From contig NZ_CP107917.1 in assembly GCF_036014175.1 (NCBI RefSeq), positions 4,030,001 through 4,094,000 on the forward strand: DNA of 64,000 nucleotides. The letters run 5' to 3'. Of the stretch, positions 23,672 through 32,766 are shown piece by piece (the stretch's first letter is position 1; each line of letters begins with the position of its first letter). The position numbers and the translations under genes are program-made. This DNA is from Streptomyces sp. NBC_00443. GTDB lineage: Bacteria > Actinomycetota > Actinomycetes > Streptomycetales > Streptomycetaceae. The notes under the pieces are model-generated. The model saw only the letters and a list, made by a program, of their open reading frames with translations. It was not told where the DNA came from and ran no database searches.

Positions 23672-26600
23672 TCACCGGGTGTGGCCCAGCAGGCTGCGGA
23701 GCTCCTCGACGACCGCCTTCTCGTCGGTGCCGTCCAGCAGGTCGAGAGCCGTGCGCCATTCGGCGTGCGCGGCCTGGACACGGCTCAGTTCCCGCAGCAG
23801 CAGGCCGTACTGGTGCCGGGCCAGGCCGCCCATGTAACGGTCGGCTCGGGCGTCGGCCCGGGTGAGGAGTTCTGCGCAGGCGTGGGTGGCGCGGTCGGTG
23901 TGGCCGAGGAGACGCAGGGCGCGGACCAGGCCGAGACGGGTCTGGGACTCGCCGTGCCAGTCGCCGTGGCCGCCGAGGATGCGCAGGCTTTCCTCGAAGT
24001 GCGCGGCGGCTGCGGCCGGTTCGCCGAGGGTGAGGTGGGCGTAGCCGATGTTGCAGTGGGCCGAGTGCTGCACGATGACGTTGCCGGTCTCGTCGCCGAT
24101 GGCGAGTGAGCGGCGGTGCTGCTCGATGGCCGCCCGGGGGTCGGTGTGCTCGTACAGGTTGCCGAGATGGCTGTAGGTCACCGCCTCGCCGTGCGGGTCG
24201 TTCAACTGCCTTGAGTACTCCAGGCTCTGGCGCAGCGCCTCCCCCGACTCGTCGTAGCGGCCGAGCCCTTCGAGCAGTAGGCCGCGGTTGTTGAGGCAGC
24301 GGCGCATCCAGGAAACGACTTCGAGACGCCGCCAGATCGCCAGGGCGCGGTCGTTGAGGTGCAGGGCCTCGGTGTGGCGGCCGGTCAGGAAGTGCAGGCC
24401 GGCGAGGTCGCCCAGAGCGTATGCCTCGGCCGCGTCGTCCCCGAGCCGCGTCGCCAGACGGAGTGCGGTCCGGCCCAGCAGCTCCATTTCGGCAACGTGG
24501 CCGCTGCGCTGGAGGTAGGGGAAGAGGAGGCGGATGAGGGTGGAGAGGGGGGCGGTGGTTGTGGTTGGGGTGGTCGGGCTCGGGGTCGGGGTCGGGGTTG
24601 TGGTTGTCCGGCGGTTGGATCCGTCGTCGCCGCCGTACTGCTCCACCAGCGCGACGATGTTCTCCAGTTCCGAGTCGCCCCAGGCGAAGGCGGCTTCGGG
24701 GCCGGGGAAGGGGGGCACCGTGGCGACGGTCGTCGTGTGCTCCGGCTGTTGGGTCGGGGTCGGGCGACGGCGGTCGTCCTGGTCGAGGCCGGGTTCGACG
24801 ATGGCGGTGAGGGTGCGTTCGGCTACGGCGGCGTACCAACGCAGGGCGGTCCCGGTGACGTCGGCTTCGCCCTCGGCGCCGGCGCCGGCGAGTTCGCGGG
24901 CGAAGTCGCGTACGAGGTCGTGGGGGGCGTAGCGGCCGTACGCCGTCTCCTCCAGGAGGGCCACGTCCACGAGCCGGTCGAGTGCGGCTTCGGCGCGGCG
25001 TTCGTCGGTGCCGGTCAGGCGGGCCAGCAGGGGTGCGCCGTACGCGGGCAGGTCGACGGCGCCGATACGGCGCAGGGCGAGGGCCGCGTCCCGGTCAAGC
25101 TCGTGTTCGGAGGCGGCGAGGGCGTCGTGGGCGACGGCAAGGGAGCGGCGGACGCTCAGGTCGTCGTACTCCAGGTGATGCAACCGGCTCTCAGCAGCGG
25201 CCAGTTGCCCGGCCAGTACGTCGGGGGTGAGCGCACTCCGGGCGGCGAGCCTGGCGGCGACGACACGGAGGGCCAGGGGGAGGCCGCCGGTTAGGGCGAT
25301 CAGGGGGTGGATGGGGGGTGTGGGGGACTCTGTGGTGGGGGCGAGGCCGTCGGTGGTGAGGGCTAGGCCCTCGGCGGTGGGGGCCGGGCCGTCGGTGGTG
25401 GGGGCTTGGGCTTCGGCGCCGGGTGTGCGGCCGTCGCTGACGGGTGCGGGGCCGTTGCCGGTGGGGGCCTGCGCTTCACTGTCGAGTGTGCGGCCGTCGT
25501 CGGTGGGCGCTGGGCCGTTGCAGGCCGGCGCGTTGGCTTCGCCGCCAGGTGTGCGGACCTCGCCTGCAAGCTCAGGGCCCGTGCTGCCGGACGCACGGCC
25601 CCCGCTACCGGCCGCTTGGGCTTCGGCGACACGCACACAGTCCTCGTCAGCCTGCTCCTGCGCCTCGCCGGCGATGGTTTGGTGGCCGGCGTCGAAGGTC
25701 CCCCGTCCAACGGGGCGGTCGTGCTCGGTACGGGCATCGCGGCCGTCGTCGGCTTGGCGGACGCCGCTGTCGAAGCCGTCGCGCCCCGAAGCCGCGCGCA
25801 GCAGTGCCACGCTCTCCTCGGCGGTGAGGGGCGTCAACGGGAAGCGCCGGACGCCGTCCAGCGCCGTCAGCGGGGAGCGGCTGGTGACGATCACCGCGCA
25901 GCCGGGGCCGGCCGGGAGCAGCGGGCGTACCTGGGCGGCGTTGGCGGCGTCGTCCAGGATCATGAGCGTGCGGGTAGGTGCGAGCAGGGAGCGCAGCAAC
26001 GCGGCTGCCGCGTCGGGGTGTTCGGGGATGGAGCGTGGGTCGGCGCCGAGGTCGCGGAGGAGTGCGGTGAGGGCCTGACCGGGGGTGAGCGGGGGCATGC
26101 CGGGGGTGGCGCCGTGCAGGTTGACGTAGAGCTGACCGTCGGGGAAACGATTCGCCAGCCCATGTGCGGCCTGTAGCGCGAGGGCGCTCTTGCCGACGCC
26201 GGGCATGCCGCTGAGGACGGCGACGGTGATGACGGGGGTGGGTGCAGTCGTGGGGGCTAGGGTGCGACGCAGGTCGGCGAGTACGGCCGTACGGCCGGTG
26301 AAGTGGGCCGGTGGTGGGGGAAGTTGGGCGGGGCGGGGTGGTCCAGGCGGGCCGGCCGGGGTCTCCCCCTCAGCGAGGGCATCGGCTTGCGCGGGCCGCC
26401 GGGTCGTGTCGTCTTCGCGCGTAGCGTCAGGGTTCGCGGCACTGCGGGCCACGTCGTCGGTGTGGGTGACGGCAGAGCCGACAGCATCGCGCGCCGGGTC
26501 GCCACCCCCGCGCGGCTCCCGCCCGACCTCACGCTCCGAACCTCCACGCAGCAACCCCGCGCGTCCCCCGTCCGACCCCCCACGCAACACCTCCACATGC

Positions 26601-27397
26601 GCCTCCCGAACCCCCGCCCCCGGCTCCACCCCCAGCTCCTCGATCAGCCGCGTGCGCAGATCACGATGGACGGCCAGGGCCTCGGCCCGTCGGCCCGTGC
26701 GGTGGAGGGCGAGCATCAGGTGGCGGTGGAAGGACTCCCGCAAGGGATGCTCGGCGGCCAGGGCCGCAAGCTCGGGTACCAGGGCGTCGACGCGTGGCCC
26801 GGCCACGGTCAGCTCGGCGTCGTAGCGCCACTCCAGGAGCAGGAGCCGCGCCTCCGCCAGGCGCCGGACGAGCGCGTATCCACCCACCTCGGCGGGCAGG
26901 CCGGCCAGGGGCGTACCGCGCCACAGTGCGAGCGCCGCCGTACTCTCACGCAGCGTGCGCTCCCAGTCCCGGCCGGCATGGGCGACGCGGGCCGCGGCGA
27001 CGCCGGTCACGAAGACGTCGACGTCCAGCTCGCCCTCGTCGACACGCAGGACATAGCCGGGCGGCACCGCCCGCAGCCGTTCGGGGTCGTCGAGAAGTCG
27101 CCGTAGCCGGGCCACGTGGTTGTGCAGCGAGGCCCGCGCCGACGGGGGCGGCGCCCCGCCCCACAGCACGTCCGTCAGCGACTCGACGGAGACGACCCGG
27201 CCGCCTTCGAGCAGCAGCGTGGCGAGCAGGGCCCGCACCTTGGGGCTGCGGATGGTCCGGACGACACGGTCGGACACGCTCGGCGCGTCGTCGCCGGGGC
27301 TCCGGCCGGCGCGGGACTCGGAGGAGCCGTCGTCCGTCCCCGCCTCGAACACGACCGCCGGCCCCAGCAGTCCGAACCGCAGCCCGTACCGCTTCAC
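23672..27397 (-). CDS. SARP-family regulator, AfsR-like (wHTH-BTAD-NB-ARC-TPR)
   Basis: Large STAND-type activator of 1241 residues, typical of Streptomyces antibiotic control. In order: OmpR-type winged helix (about 40-125, with LHNHVARLRRLL), bacterial transcriptional activation domain (about 128-265), then NB-ARC with Walker A SGMPGVGKSALAL and Walker B RTLMILDDAA. C-terminal TPR repeats follow (HSAHCNIGYAHLTLGEPAAAAAHF). A linker of about 150 residues made of repeats like APTTDGPAPTAEG interrupts the NB-ARC region. GTG at 27397 gives MKRYGLRFGLLG. Three 11-bp direct repeats upstream suggest autoregulation. Its target genes are unknown. Confidence 0.88.
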   Translation of the reverse strand: MKRYGLRFGLLGPAVVFEAGTDDGSSESRAGRSPGDDAPSVSDRVVRTIRSPKVRALLATLLLEGGRVVSVESLTDVLWGGAPPPSARASLHNHVARLRRLLDDPERLRAVPPGYVLRVDEGELDVDVFVTGVAAARVAHAGRDWERTLRESTAALALWRGTPLAGLPAEVGGYALVRRLAEARLLLLEWRYDAELTVAGPRVDALVPELAALAAEHPLRESFHRHLMLALHRTGRRAEALAVHRDLRTRLIEELGVEPGAGVREAHVEVLRGGSDGGRAGLLRGGSEREVGREPRGGGDPARDAVGSAVTHTDDVARSAANPDATREDDTTRRPAQADALAEGETPAGPPGPPRPAQLPPPPAHFTGRTAVLADLRRTLAPTTAPTPVITVAVLSGMPGVGKSALALQAAHGLANRFPDGQLYVNLHGATPGMPPLTPGQALTALLRDLGADPRSIPEHPDAAAALLRSLLAPTRTLMILDDAANAAQVRPLLPAGPGCAVIVTSRSPLTALDGVRRFPLTPLTAEESVALLRAASGRDGFDSGVRQADDGRDARTEHDRPVGRGTFDAGHQTIAGEAQEQADEDCVRVAEAQAAGSGGRASGSTGPELAGEVRTPGGEANAPACNGPAPTDDGRTLDSEAQAPTGNGPAPVSDGRTPGAEAQAPTTDGPAPTAEGLALTTDGLAPTTESPTPPIHPLIALTGGLPLALRVVAARLAARSALTPDVLAGQLAAAESRLHHLEYDDLSVRRSLAVAHDALAASEHELDRDAALALRRIGAVDLPAYGAPLLARLTGTDERRAEAALDRLVDVALLEETAYGRYAPHDLVRDFARELAGAGAEGEADVTGTALRWYAAVAERTLTAIVEPGLDQDDRRRPTPTQQPEHTTTVATVPPFPGPEAAFAWGDSELENIVALVEQYGGDDGSNRRTTTTPTPTPSPTTPTTTTAPLSTLIRLLFPYLQRSGHVAEMELLGRTALRLATRLGDDAAEAYALGDLAGLHFLTGRHTEALHLNDRALAIWRRLEVVSWMRRCLNNRGLLLEGLGRYDESGEALRQSLEYSRQLNDPHGEAVTYSHLGNLYEHTDPRAAIEQHRRSLAIGDETGNVIVQHSAHCNIGYAHLTLGEPAAAAAHFEESLRILGGHGDWHGESQTRLGLVRALRLLGHTDRATHACAELLTRADARADRYMGGLARHQYGLLLRELSRVQAAHAEWRTALDLLDGTDEKAVVEELRSLLGHTR

Positions 27398-27442
27398 GCC
27401 GCCACTGCCTTCCCACGCGACGGGCCCACGCCCTTGTGTGTG

Positions 27443-27475
27443 ACCGATGTGCAACCCATGCACAACCCATGTACG
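27443..27475. promoter_or_regulatory. Three tandem 11-bp direct repeats (SARP-type site)
   Basis: ACCGATGTGCA, ACCCATGCACA and ACCCATGTACG follow each other without gaps, one per helical turn, 45-80 bp before the SARP start. SARPs bind such direct repeats, so this is a likely autoregulatory site. Confidence 0.6.
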
Positions 27476-27722
27476 ACGGTTTCCCGCCACACCCTTCACG
27501 ACGCTCCTCGGCCAAGATCCGTTCCGTCCTGGCCTTCTCCCGTCACCGTCCGTCGACTTCGCGCCAACTGAACGGCGCCGAAACGGAGCATCGTTGGCCA
27601 CATGTTAGCGATCCGTTGGTGTGGCCTGATGTGATCACTTCATCGGATCTGGCCCGACGGTGCGCGCGTACGACGCGTAACTCGGGGGAGTGTCGCCGCC
27701 GCGGCCGGATTCGGGGACGTAT

Positions 27723-27761
27723 GCGGGTCCCGGTCGGCAGAGGTGAACGACCGGGACCCGC
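27723..27761 (-). terminator. Hairpin terminator of the glycosyltransferase gene
   Basis: Perfect 13-bp arms (GCGGGTCCCGGTC and its complement) around a 13-base loop, 27 bp beyond the glycosyltransferase stop. Confidence 0.7.
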
Positions 27762-27787
27762 GTCCCCTTCCCTCCCCGGCCCGGCCC

Positions 27788-28684
27788 TCAGATGACCGGT
27801 GGCCGTCCCAGCCGGCAGAGCCGCCACACCGTGTGCCATCGCATGGGCCGCCGCTCACCGGCCGGTTCCCGGACGCCCTCCAGGAAGCCGCCGAACCAGG
27901 CGCGCAGGCCCGCGAGCGACGAGCGGTTGCGTACGAGGGTGAGGAGCACCCACAGGCCGAGATGCACGGGAATCAGCGCGAGGGGCAGTCGGCGGCGGGT
28001 CAGCCAGACCCGGTTGCGGGCGTTCACGCGGTAGTAGATGGCGTGCCGGGCGGGCGAGGTCTTCGGGTGCTGGAGGAGGAGTTCGGGCGCGTAGAGGATG
28101 CGCCAGCCCGCGTCGACGGCCCGCCAGGCCAGGTCGGTCTCCTCATGGGCGAAGAAGAACTCGGCCGGCCAGTCCCCCGTCTCGGCCAGCATCGCCATGC
28201 GCAGCGCGTGCCCGCCGCCGAGGAACCCCGTGACGTATCCGCCCCGCAGCGGATCCGACTTGCCGATCCTGGGCACGTGCCGCTGCTCTGTCTCGCCGTG
28301 CTCGTCGGCGATGCGAAAGCCGACGATGCCGAGCCGGCCGTCGGCGGCGTACAGGTCCGGCACCCGCCGCAGCACGTCGGTGTCGACGAGGAGACCGTCG
28401 TCGTCCACCTCGACCACGACGTCGACGTCCCCGAAGTCGCGCAGTCGGGCGAGGCCCGCGTTCCGTCCGCCCGGGCAGCCGAGGTTCTCGTCGAGCTCGA
28501 TGGGCGTGACCTCGCCGGGCAGCGCCAGCCGTTCGGCGAACTCGGGCAGCGGGCAGCCGTTGCCGACGACGACGATCCGCTCGGGGGCGAGGTCCTGCTC
28601 GGCCACGGACTCGAGCAGCGCGTCGACCTCGGCGGGGCGGTTCCCCATGGTCACCACGGCGACAGCGATCCTCGGTTCCGTCAT
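27788..28684 (-). CDS. Family 2 glycosyltransferase
   Basis: A GT-A fold glycosyltransferase of 298 residues that transfers a sugar from a nucleotide donor. It shows the N-terminal VAVVTMGNRPAEVDALLESV, an acidic metal/donor site in VVVEVDDDGLLVDTD, and the acceptor-side FLGGGHALRMAML and FFAHEETDLAWRA. A hydrophobic stretch near residue 240 (LGLWVLLTLV) may bring it to the membrane. Donor and acceptor are unknown. It stands alone with its own terminator. ATG at 28684. Confidence 0.88.
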   Translation of the reverse strand: MTEPRIAVAVVTMGNRPAEVDALLESVAEQDLAPERIVVVGNGCPLPEFAERLALPGEVTPIELDENLGCPGGRNAGLARLRDFGDVDVVVEVDDDGLLVDTDVLRRVPDLYAADGRLGIVGFRIADEHGETEQRHVPRIGKSDPLRGGYVTGFLGGGHALRMAMLAETGDWPAEFFFAHEETDLAWRAVDAGWRILYAPELLLQHPKTSPARHAIYYRVNARNRVWLTRRRLPLALIPVHLGLWVLLTLVRNRSSLAGLRAWFGGFLEGVREPAGERRPMRWHTVWRLCRLGRPPVI

Positions 28685-28784
28685 ACCCTGCCCTCACATC
28701 GTCCCGGCTGCGATTACCGCCGAGATGCCAGTGGTTCACGGTAAAGAGGTCTCAAGTTCGCCTTCTCACAGGGCGATCGGCGGG

Positions 28785-29212
28785 CTACGTACGAGGGCTA
28801 CGACTGTTACGACGATTCTCCCTGCGCCGCACGAACTTCAGCCCCGACCAGTCCTCCCCCAGCGCAGCGACCTTCACATCGACCACGCCGAGCGGGAGGA
28901 AGAGCTCCCGCAACCCGTTCTCCGTGATGTCGCTGACATGGCCGGCCGCGCGCCGGGGCCAGGCGATCCAGAGCATGGCGTCATCGTCGAGGTCACCGAC
29001 CAGCCCGGCCGCTTCGGCGACCAGATCGCCGTACGACCGATGGAACGCGACGGCGACATCGGCGCCCGCGGGCCGCCCGCGGCCACGTCGCAGCCCTCCG
29101 GCAGCCCGGGGATGTCCCACCGGTCCGGCGCGTGACGGAGCCGGACCCGGTGGCCCGGCTTGATGCCGATCTTCTTGGCGAGCGGCGTACCGGAGTCACT
29201 CATCTCAGCCAT
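28785..29212 (-). pseudogene. DUF3052-family gene with a single-base frameshift
   Basis: The N-terminal half, from ATG 29212 (MAEMSDSGTPLAKKIGIKPG, to PEGCDVAAGGP), and the C-terminal half (GADVAVAFHRSYGDLVAEAAG, then LWIAWPRRAAGHVSDITENGLREL) belong to one DUF3052 protein but lie in different frames. The join falls in the GC run near 29062-29070; one extra G in a GGG run restores a continuous frame of about 142 residues. This is either a real disruption or a sequence error. The family function is unknown. No slippery heptamer or stimulatory structure is evident, so programmed frameshifting is unlikely. Confidence 0.75.
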
Positions 29213-29314
29213 CACTCCCACCGCTCCCATTCTCGCGCGGCGGGCACACCGGAGCACGGGATGGAGCGAGGGTGACGGCGACCGGCGTGTTCGGGCCTCG
29301 GGAGGAGGACCGGC

Positions 29315-30736
29315 TCAGACCCGCAGCGGGTTGGAGCGCGTGGCCGCCATCAGATACCAGGCGGTCGCCCCCACGTGCCGATACGGGTAGTACCCGAATC
29401 CGAACCCCGTGTCGAGCGGGCTGCTGGCCGACACGACCCCCGCCCGCTCGGGAAGCGCCCGCCCGCCGACGGTCTGTCCCCCGCCGAGCAGGTCTTGGGC
29501 CCGCTCGATGGAGTCGAGCAGCCGCCGCGCACGCGCCTCGTCACCGCGCCGGTGCCGGTCCCGCAGGGCGAGCGCGAGGTGAGCGGTCCCCTCGAACCAG
29601 ACGCCGTTGCGGTCGGGCTTGGGCTGGGAGTCGGCGATCGGGGCGTCCTCGTCGGCGAGGAGACTGGCGGAGCTGAAGGTGACGCCGTCGTACGACTGCC
29701 CCGCCGGCACCGTGCTGTTGCGTCGCCCGGCGTGGTCGAGGACGGCCAGTTCGCGCGCGGCCCAGTCCAGCGACCGGGCGTGGGCACGGGAGTCGAGGGC
29801 GAGGTGGGTCCAGGTCTGGGTGTCCTCGGGGATCGGCGACTTGTTGACGGTCACCCCGTCGTTGGTGCCGGTGTAGAAGAAGCCGCCGGCCGGCTCCCAC
29901 ATCCTCATGACGAACGCCTCGGCACACGCCCGCCGCGCCGCCCACACCCTGTCCCCCGTGAGCCGGGCGAGCCGGCCGAAGAGGCAGAGGAGGTCGGTGT
30001 TGTGCTCGGTGGAGGTGAAGGGCAACTTCTCGTCGGCGCCGTTGACCCCGAACTTGTACCCGCCCAGGGGTTCATCGGTACGCCCGTTCCGCTCGATCCA
30101 CTCCCCGATCCGCACGGCACCGCCCAGGAACCGCCGCTCCCCCGTCCGCCGCGCGAGCGCACTGAGCGCGATCCCGGCCCAGGCCATGTCCCCCACGGCC
30201 GTCCCCGTGAACCCGAACTGCGTCCCGACATTGGCGGCCCCGTCCGCCCGCACGAACCCGTCCGGCTGCCGTGAGCCGTCGTAGAAGGTGTACGGCCCGA
30301 CGTTGTACCCCTGCCGAAGCCGGCCGTCGTCGTGCACCGGGTCGTGCTGCTGGGCGTACAGCAGCGCGTCCCCGAGCAGAACGGCGCGGTCCCGCCCGTC
30401 CGCGGTGCGGGTGGCGAGGAGGGCGAGGATCGCGAGGGCGTTGTCGTAGGTGAAGGCGGTACTGAACAGACCGGCTTCATCGCTGTAGCTCTGGGCGAGA
30501 CGGATGGGGCCGTGATCGGGGTAGGCGTCCAAGGCGGCGGCGAGGAAGACGAGTCCTCGCCGCCGAGGGGATGCGGAAGGCACGGCGTGGGCGGCGCCGG
30601 CGCCGGTCCCCGCGAGGGCCACGACGCCAAGGCCCAAGCCGGTACCCATGAGCGCGCGGCGACTCAGCGCCGGCCCCTGCATGCCGTTCACGCGGTTCAT
30701 GCGATTCATGTCGTGCATGTGGTTCATGCCGTTCAT
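29315..30736 (-). CDS. Tat-exported hairpin-barrel-like protein, possible carbohydrate-active enzyme
   Basis: A 473-residue secreted protein. A twin-arginine signal (LSRRALMGTGLGLGVVAL) is followed by alternating helical repeats with FTYDNALAILAL, AWAGIALSALARRTG and a final DTGFGFGYYPYRHVGATAWYL, suggesting an alpha/alpha barrel. Such folds include glycosidases and epimerases, but I cannot name the activity. The N terminus is odd: about 18 residues almost entirely Met, Asn, His, Asp and Arg, from repeated TTCATG-like units. A start at 30682 would skip it. A LacI/CebR-type palindrome lies just upstream, hinting at carbohydrate control. Confidence 0.75.
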   Translation of the reverse strand: MNGMNHMHDMNRMNRVNGMQGPALSRRALMGTGLGLGVVALAGTGAGAAHAVPSASPRRRGLVFLAAALDAYPDHGPIRLAQSYSDEAGLFSTAFTYDNALAILALLATRTADGRDRAVLLGDALLYAQQHDPVHDDGRLRQGYNVGPYTFYDGSRQPDGFVRADGAANVGTQFGFTGTAVGDMAWAGIALSALARRTGERRFLGGAVRIGEWIERNGRTDEPLGGYKFGVNGADEKLPFTSTEHNTDLLCLFGRLARLTGDRVWAARRACAEAFVMRMWEPAGGFFYTGTNDGVTVNKSPIPEDTQTWTHLALDSRAHARSLDWAARELAVLDHAGRRNSTVPAGQSYDGVTFSSASLLADEDAPIADSQPKPDRNGVWFEGTAHLALALRDRHRRGDEARARRLLDSIERAQDLLGGGQTVGGRALPERAGVVSASSPLDTGFGFGYYPYRHVGATAWYLMAATRSNPLRV

Positions 30737-31043
30737 GGGTTCTCCCTCGCCTCTGAGAGCGCTCTCAAGGATGCGCGCTCATTCTGCTGGTGCGCGTTGG
30801 GTGGGTCAATGTCCTTGACCTTTCCAGCAGTTGACGATGGAGAGCCCCGGCCGGCCGGGGAATTGATCAAGGAGGCCAGCGGCAGCACTGCGGCCACGCC
30901 ACGCGCCCCATTTGATCGTCGTCGCCGACAGCACCGCGAGGCCGTTCACACGACGAAAAGCCGGTACGCATATGGCTTGAGACGGGGCTGATGACCGTAC
31001 AGAGCCTGCTCCTCGGATGATTCAAAGGCCTCAGAATGCTGCG
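30737..31043. other. Intergenic region with LacI-type box, left edge of accessory island
   Basis: About 300 bp with no supportable gene. It holds the palindrome at 30754-30767 and, from about 30820, sequence with open frames but no recognisable protein. It could be the scar of a lost gene. Confidence 0.5.
30754..30767. promoter_or_regulatory. LacI/CebR-type operator
   Basis: The perfect 14-bp palindrome TGAGAGCGCTCTCA lies 18 bp upstream of the Tat-exported protein gene. It differs at two symmetric positions from the CebR box TGGGAGCGCTCCCA of streptomycetes, so a LacI-family sugar-responsive repressor is likely. Confidence 0.65.
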
Positions 31044-31742
31044 ATGGACCATCACTTCGTTGGCATCCCGCAGTTGACCGACGTTCCCCGCGTTGCTGTC
31101 GTCATCGACGTCATGCGCGCCTTCACCGTGGCTGCCTGGGCCTTCTCGCGTGGCGTCGAGAGGATCGTCCTGGCCTCGACGGAGAGTGAGGCACTTGCCT
31201 TGAAGGAGAGCAGGCCGGGCTGGCTGGCTCTGAAGGACGGAGCTCCCGCTGCGGGCTTCGACGCGGTCAACTCACCCGGCCTGCTCAGGTCCCGCGATTT
31301 CGCCGGGCGCACGCTGGTGCAGAAGACGACGGCAGGCACCGTGGGCGCTCTGGCCGTCGCGAACGCGCCGCTGGTCCTGTGCGCGAGCTTCGTGGTGGCC
31401 GGCCCGACCGCGCGGTATCTGCAGACCATGGATTCCGGCCCGGTGACGTTCGTCGTCACCGGCGAGGGAGGCCAGGCCGACGAGGACCGGGCCTGCGCCG
31501 AATACATTGGTCAACGCATCGTCGGCGACGATGTCGAGGCGGCCCCGTATCTCCACCGCGCGAGGACCTCTGGGGCCGCGGCGGACCTCGCCGCTGGGCG
31601 GCGGAGCGGGTACCACCCGGACGATGTCGAACTCTGCTTGGAAATCGACAGGTTCTCCTTTGCGATGGTGGCTCGCCAGGAAGAGTCCCTGACGGTACTC
31701 CGACCGGTTGCGATGCCCGACGTCCCGTCCAGTCTCCGCTGA
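31044..31742 (+). CDS. ComB-like 2-phosphosulfolactate phosphatase family protein
   Basis: A 232-residue member of the ComB family (PF04029), metal-dependent phosphatases known from coenzyme M synthesis. Recognisable pieces are VAVVIDVMRAFTVAAWAFSRG, QKTTAGTVGAL and LVLCASFVVAGPTARYL. Streptomyces does not make coenzyme M, so the true substrate is probably another phosphorylated acid. ATG at 31044 matches family N termini; an in-frame ATG at 31017 is possible. It is convergent with the accessory operon and may or may not belong to it. Confidence 0.8.
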   Translation: MDHHFVGIPQLTDVPRVAVVIDVMRAFTVAAWAFSRGVERIVLASTESEALALKESRPGWLALKDGAPAAGFDAVNSPGLLRSRDFAGRTLVQKTTAGTVGALAVANAPLVLCASFVVAGPTARYLQTMDSGPVTFVVTGEGGQADEDRACAEYIGQRIVGDDVEAAPYLHRARTSGAAADLAAGRRSGYHPDDVELCLEIDRFSFAMVARQEESLTVLRPVAMPDVPSSLR

Positions 31743-31812
31743 CCTGCTGGAATGCCGGTGTCACTCCTCGAAGGCGACGAGACACGGCGGCGACGACACG
31801 TGGACCACCCGG

Positions 31813-32766
31813 CTACACCACCGTCACGGACCGGGCCTCCCGGAAACCGTCCGTGCGGAAGCGGCCCGTCAGCGCCTCGTCGGGTACGGCCGACAGGATG
31901 AGGAGATCGTGGCCGGGGGCCTGCGCGGACTCCGGCCAGGACAGTGTTGTGCCCCGGTACCGTCCCCACGTCACCACGAGCGCGGGGTCGGAGAGCGATC
32001 GCAACGTAAGAAACCTGTCGGCGTGTTCGCCCGCCAGCTTGGGGTCGAGTATCTGGGAGGGGACGGGGGCGAAGCCGAAGCGGCTCTTGAACGTGAACAG
32101 TCCCGGCTGCACGACGTGCCCGAAGAGGGACGGGTCGTTGCCGAGGGACGCGAAGGCCAACCCGCTTTCGCGTGCGAAGTGGAACGCCTCCATGTAGGCG
32201 ACCCGCATCACCCGGCTCAGGCGCGCGTCGGCGGAGGCCGCGGAGAAACGCATCTGCAGCAGGGACTGCCCTGGGCGCATCCACCACAGCGAGCCGACGA
32301 TCATTCGGGCGCCTTCGTACACGCAGACGCTGACGTGCTCGTGACCCGCCGCGAGGAGACGGTCGCGCCAGCGGCGGGCGAAGTTCTTCCCGCGCGGCAT
32401 CGCCTCGATCTGGCGTTCGTACAGCACGAGGAACTCGTCCACGACCTGCGGAGTCAGTCCGACCCGGACGCTGATGTGCAGCCCTTCGTCCTGGACGAAC
32501 CGGCGGCCCAGGCGGATGTTGCGCCGTTCGGTGCCGGAGAGTGCGGCCTCGAACTCCGTCGCGGAATCCCACAGGGGAGCGCACCAGTTGATCCAGCGCG
32601 GACGTGCCACGAACCCCAGAGCGGTCAGGGTCGCCTCGTCGAGACCGTCGGATTCGGCGAGCCTGACGATGTCGACCGGTACGTCGCTGTCCGTCCAGGC
32701 GTGCTCCTCGGCCTCGTCACGGTTCACCGTGGCGACGACGACGTGATCCAGCTCAGCGATTTCCAC
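31813..32766 (-). CDS. GNAT-fold acyl/aminoacyltransferase-like protein
   Basis: A 317-residue protein with an acetyltransferase_6 (BioF2/FemAB-like) pattern: ALSGTERRNIRLGRRFVQDEGL, then EQIEAMPR-type helices, VCVYEGARMIVGSLWWM and FASLGNDPSLFGHV. Related proteins transfer an acyl group or an aminoacyl group from tRNA to an amine. GTG at 32766 follows GGAAGGAG and overlaps the end of the MFS gene by 14 bp, so the two are coupled. It is the last gene of the leftward accessory operon. An amide-forming or self-protective acylation role is inferred; the family call is moderate. Confidence 0.55.
   Translation of the reverse strand: MEIAELDHVVVATVNRDEAEEHAWTDSDVPVDIVRLAESDGLDEATLTALGFVARPRWINWCAPLWDSATEFEAALSGTERRNIRLGRRFVQDEGLHISVRVGLTPQVVDEFLVLYERQIEAMPRGKNFARRWRDRLLAAGHEHVSVCVYEGARMIVGSLWWMRPGQSLLQMRFSAASADARLSRVMRVAYMEAFHFARESGLAFASLGNDPSLFGHVVQPGLFTFKSRFGFAPVPSQILDPKLAGEHADRFLTLRSLSDPALVVTWGRYRGTTLSWPESAQAPGHDLLILSAVPDEALTGRFRTDGFREARSVTVV

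Larger units (their letters stand above)
27398..27787. other. Intergenic region upstream of the SARP gene
   Basis: 390 bp without a convincing gene. It holds the SARP promoter region with 11-bp direct repeats (27443-27475) and an AT-richer stretch at 27600-27660. A strong hairpin at 27723-27761 serves the glycosyltransferase gene on the other side. Confidence 0.6.

Noticed and set aside
28785..29212. Programmed ribosomal frameshifting in the DUF3052 gene.
   Set aside because: No slippery heptamer or clear downstream stem at the junction; a single missing base fits better.
31044..31742. Coenzyme M synthesis from the ComB-like gene.
   Set aside because: No other coenzyme M genes are present and streptomycetes do not use it; only the phosphatase family call is kept.
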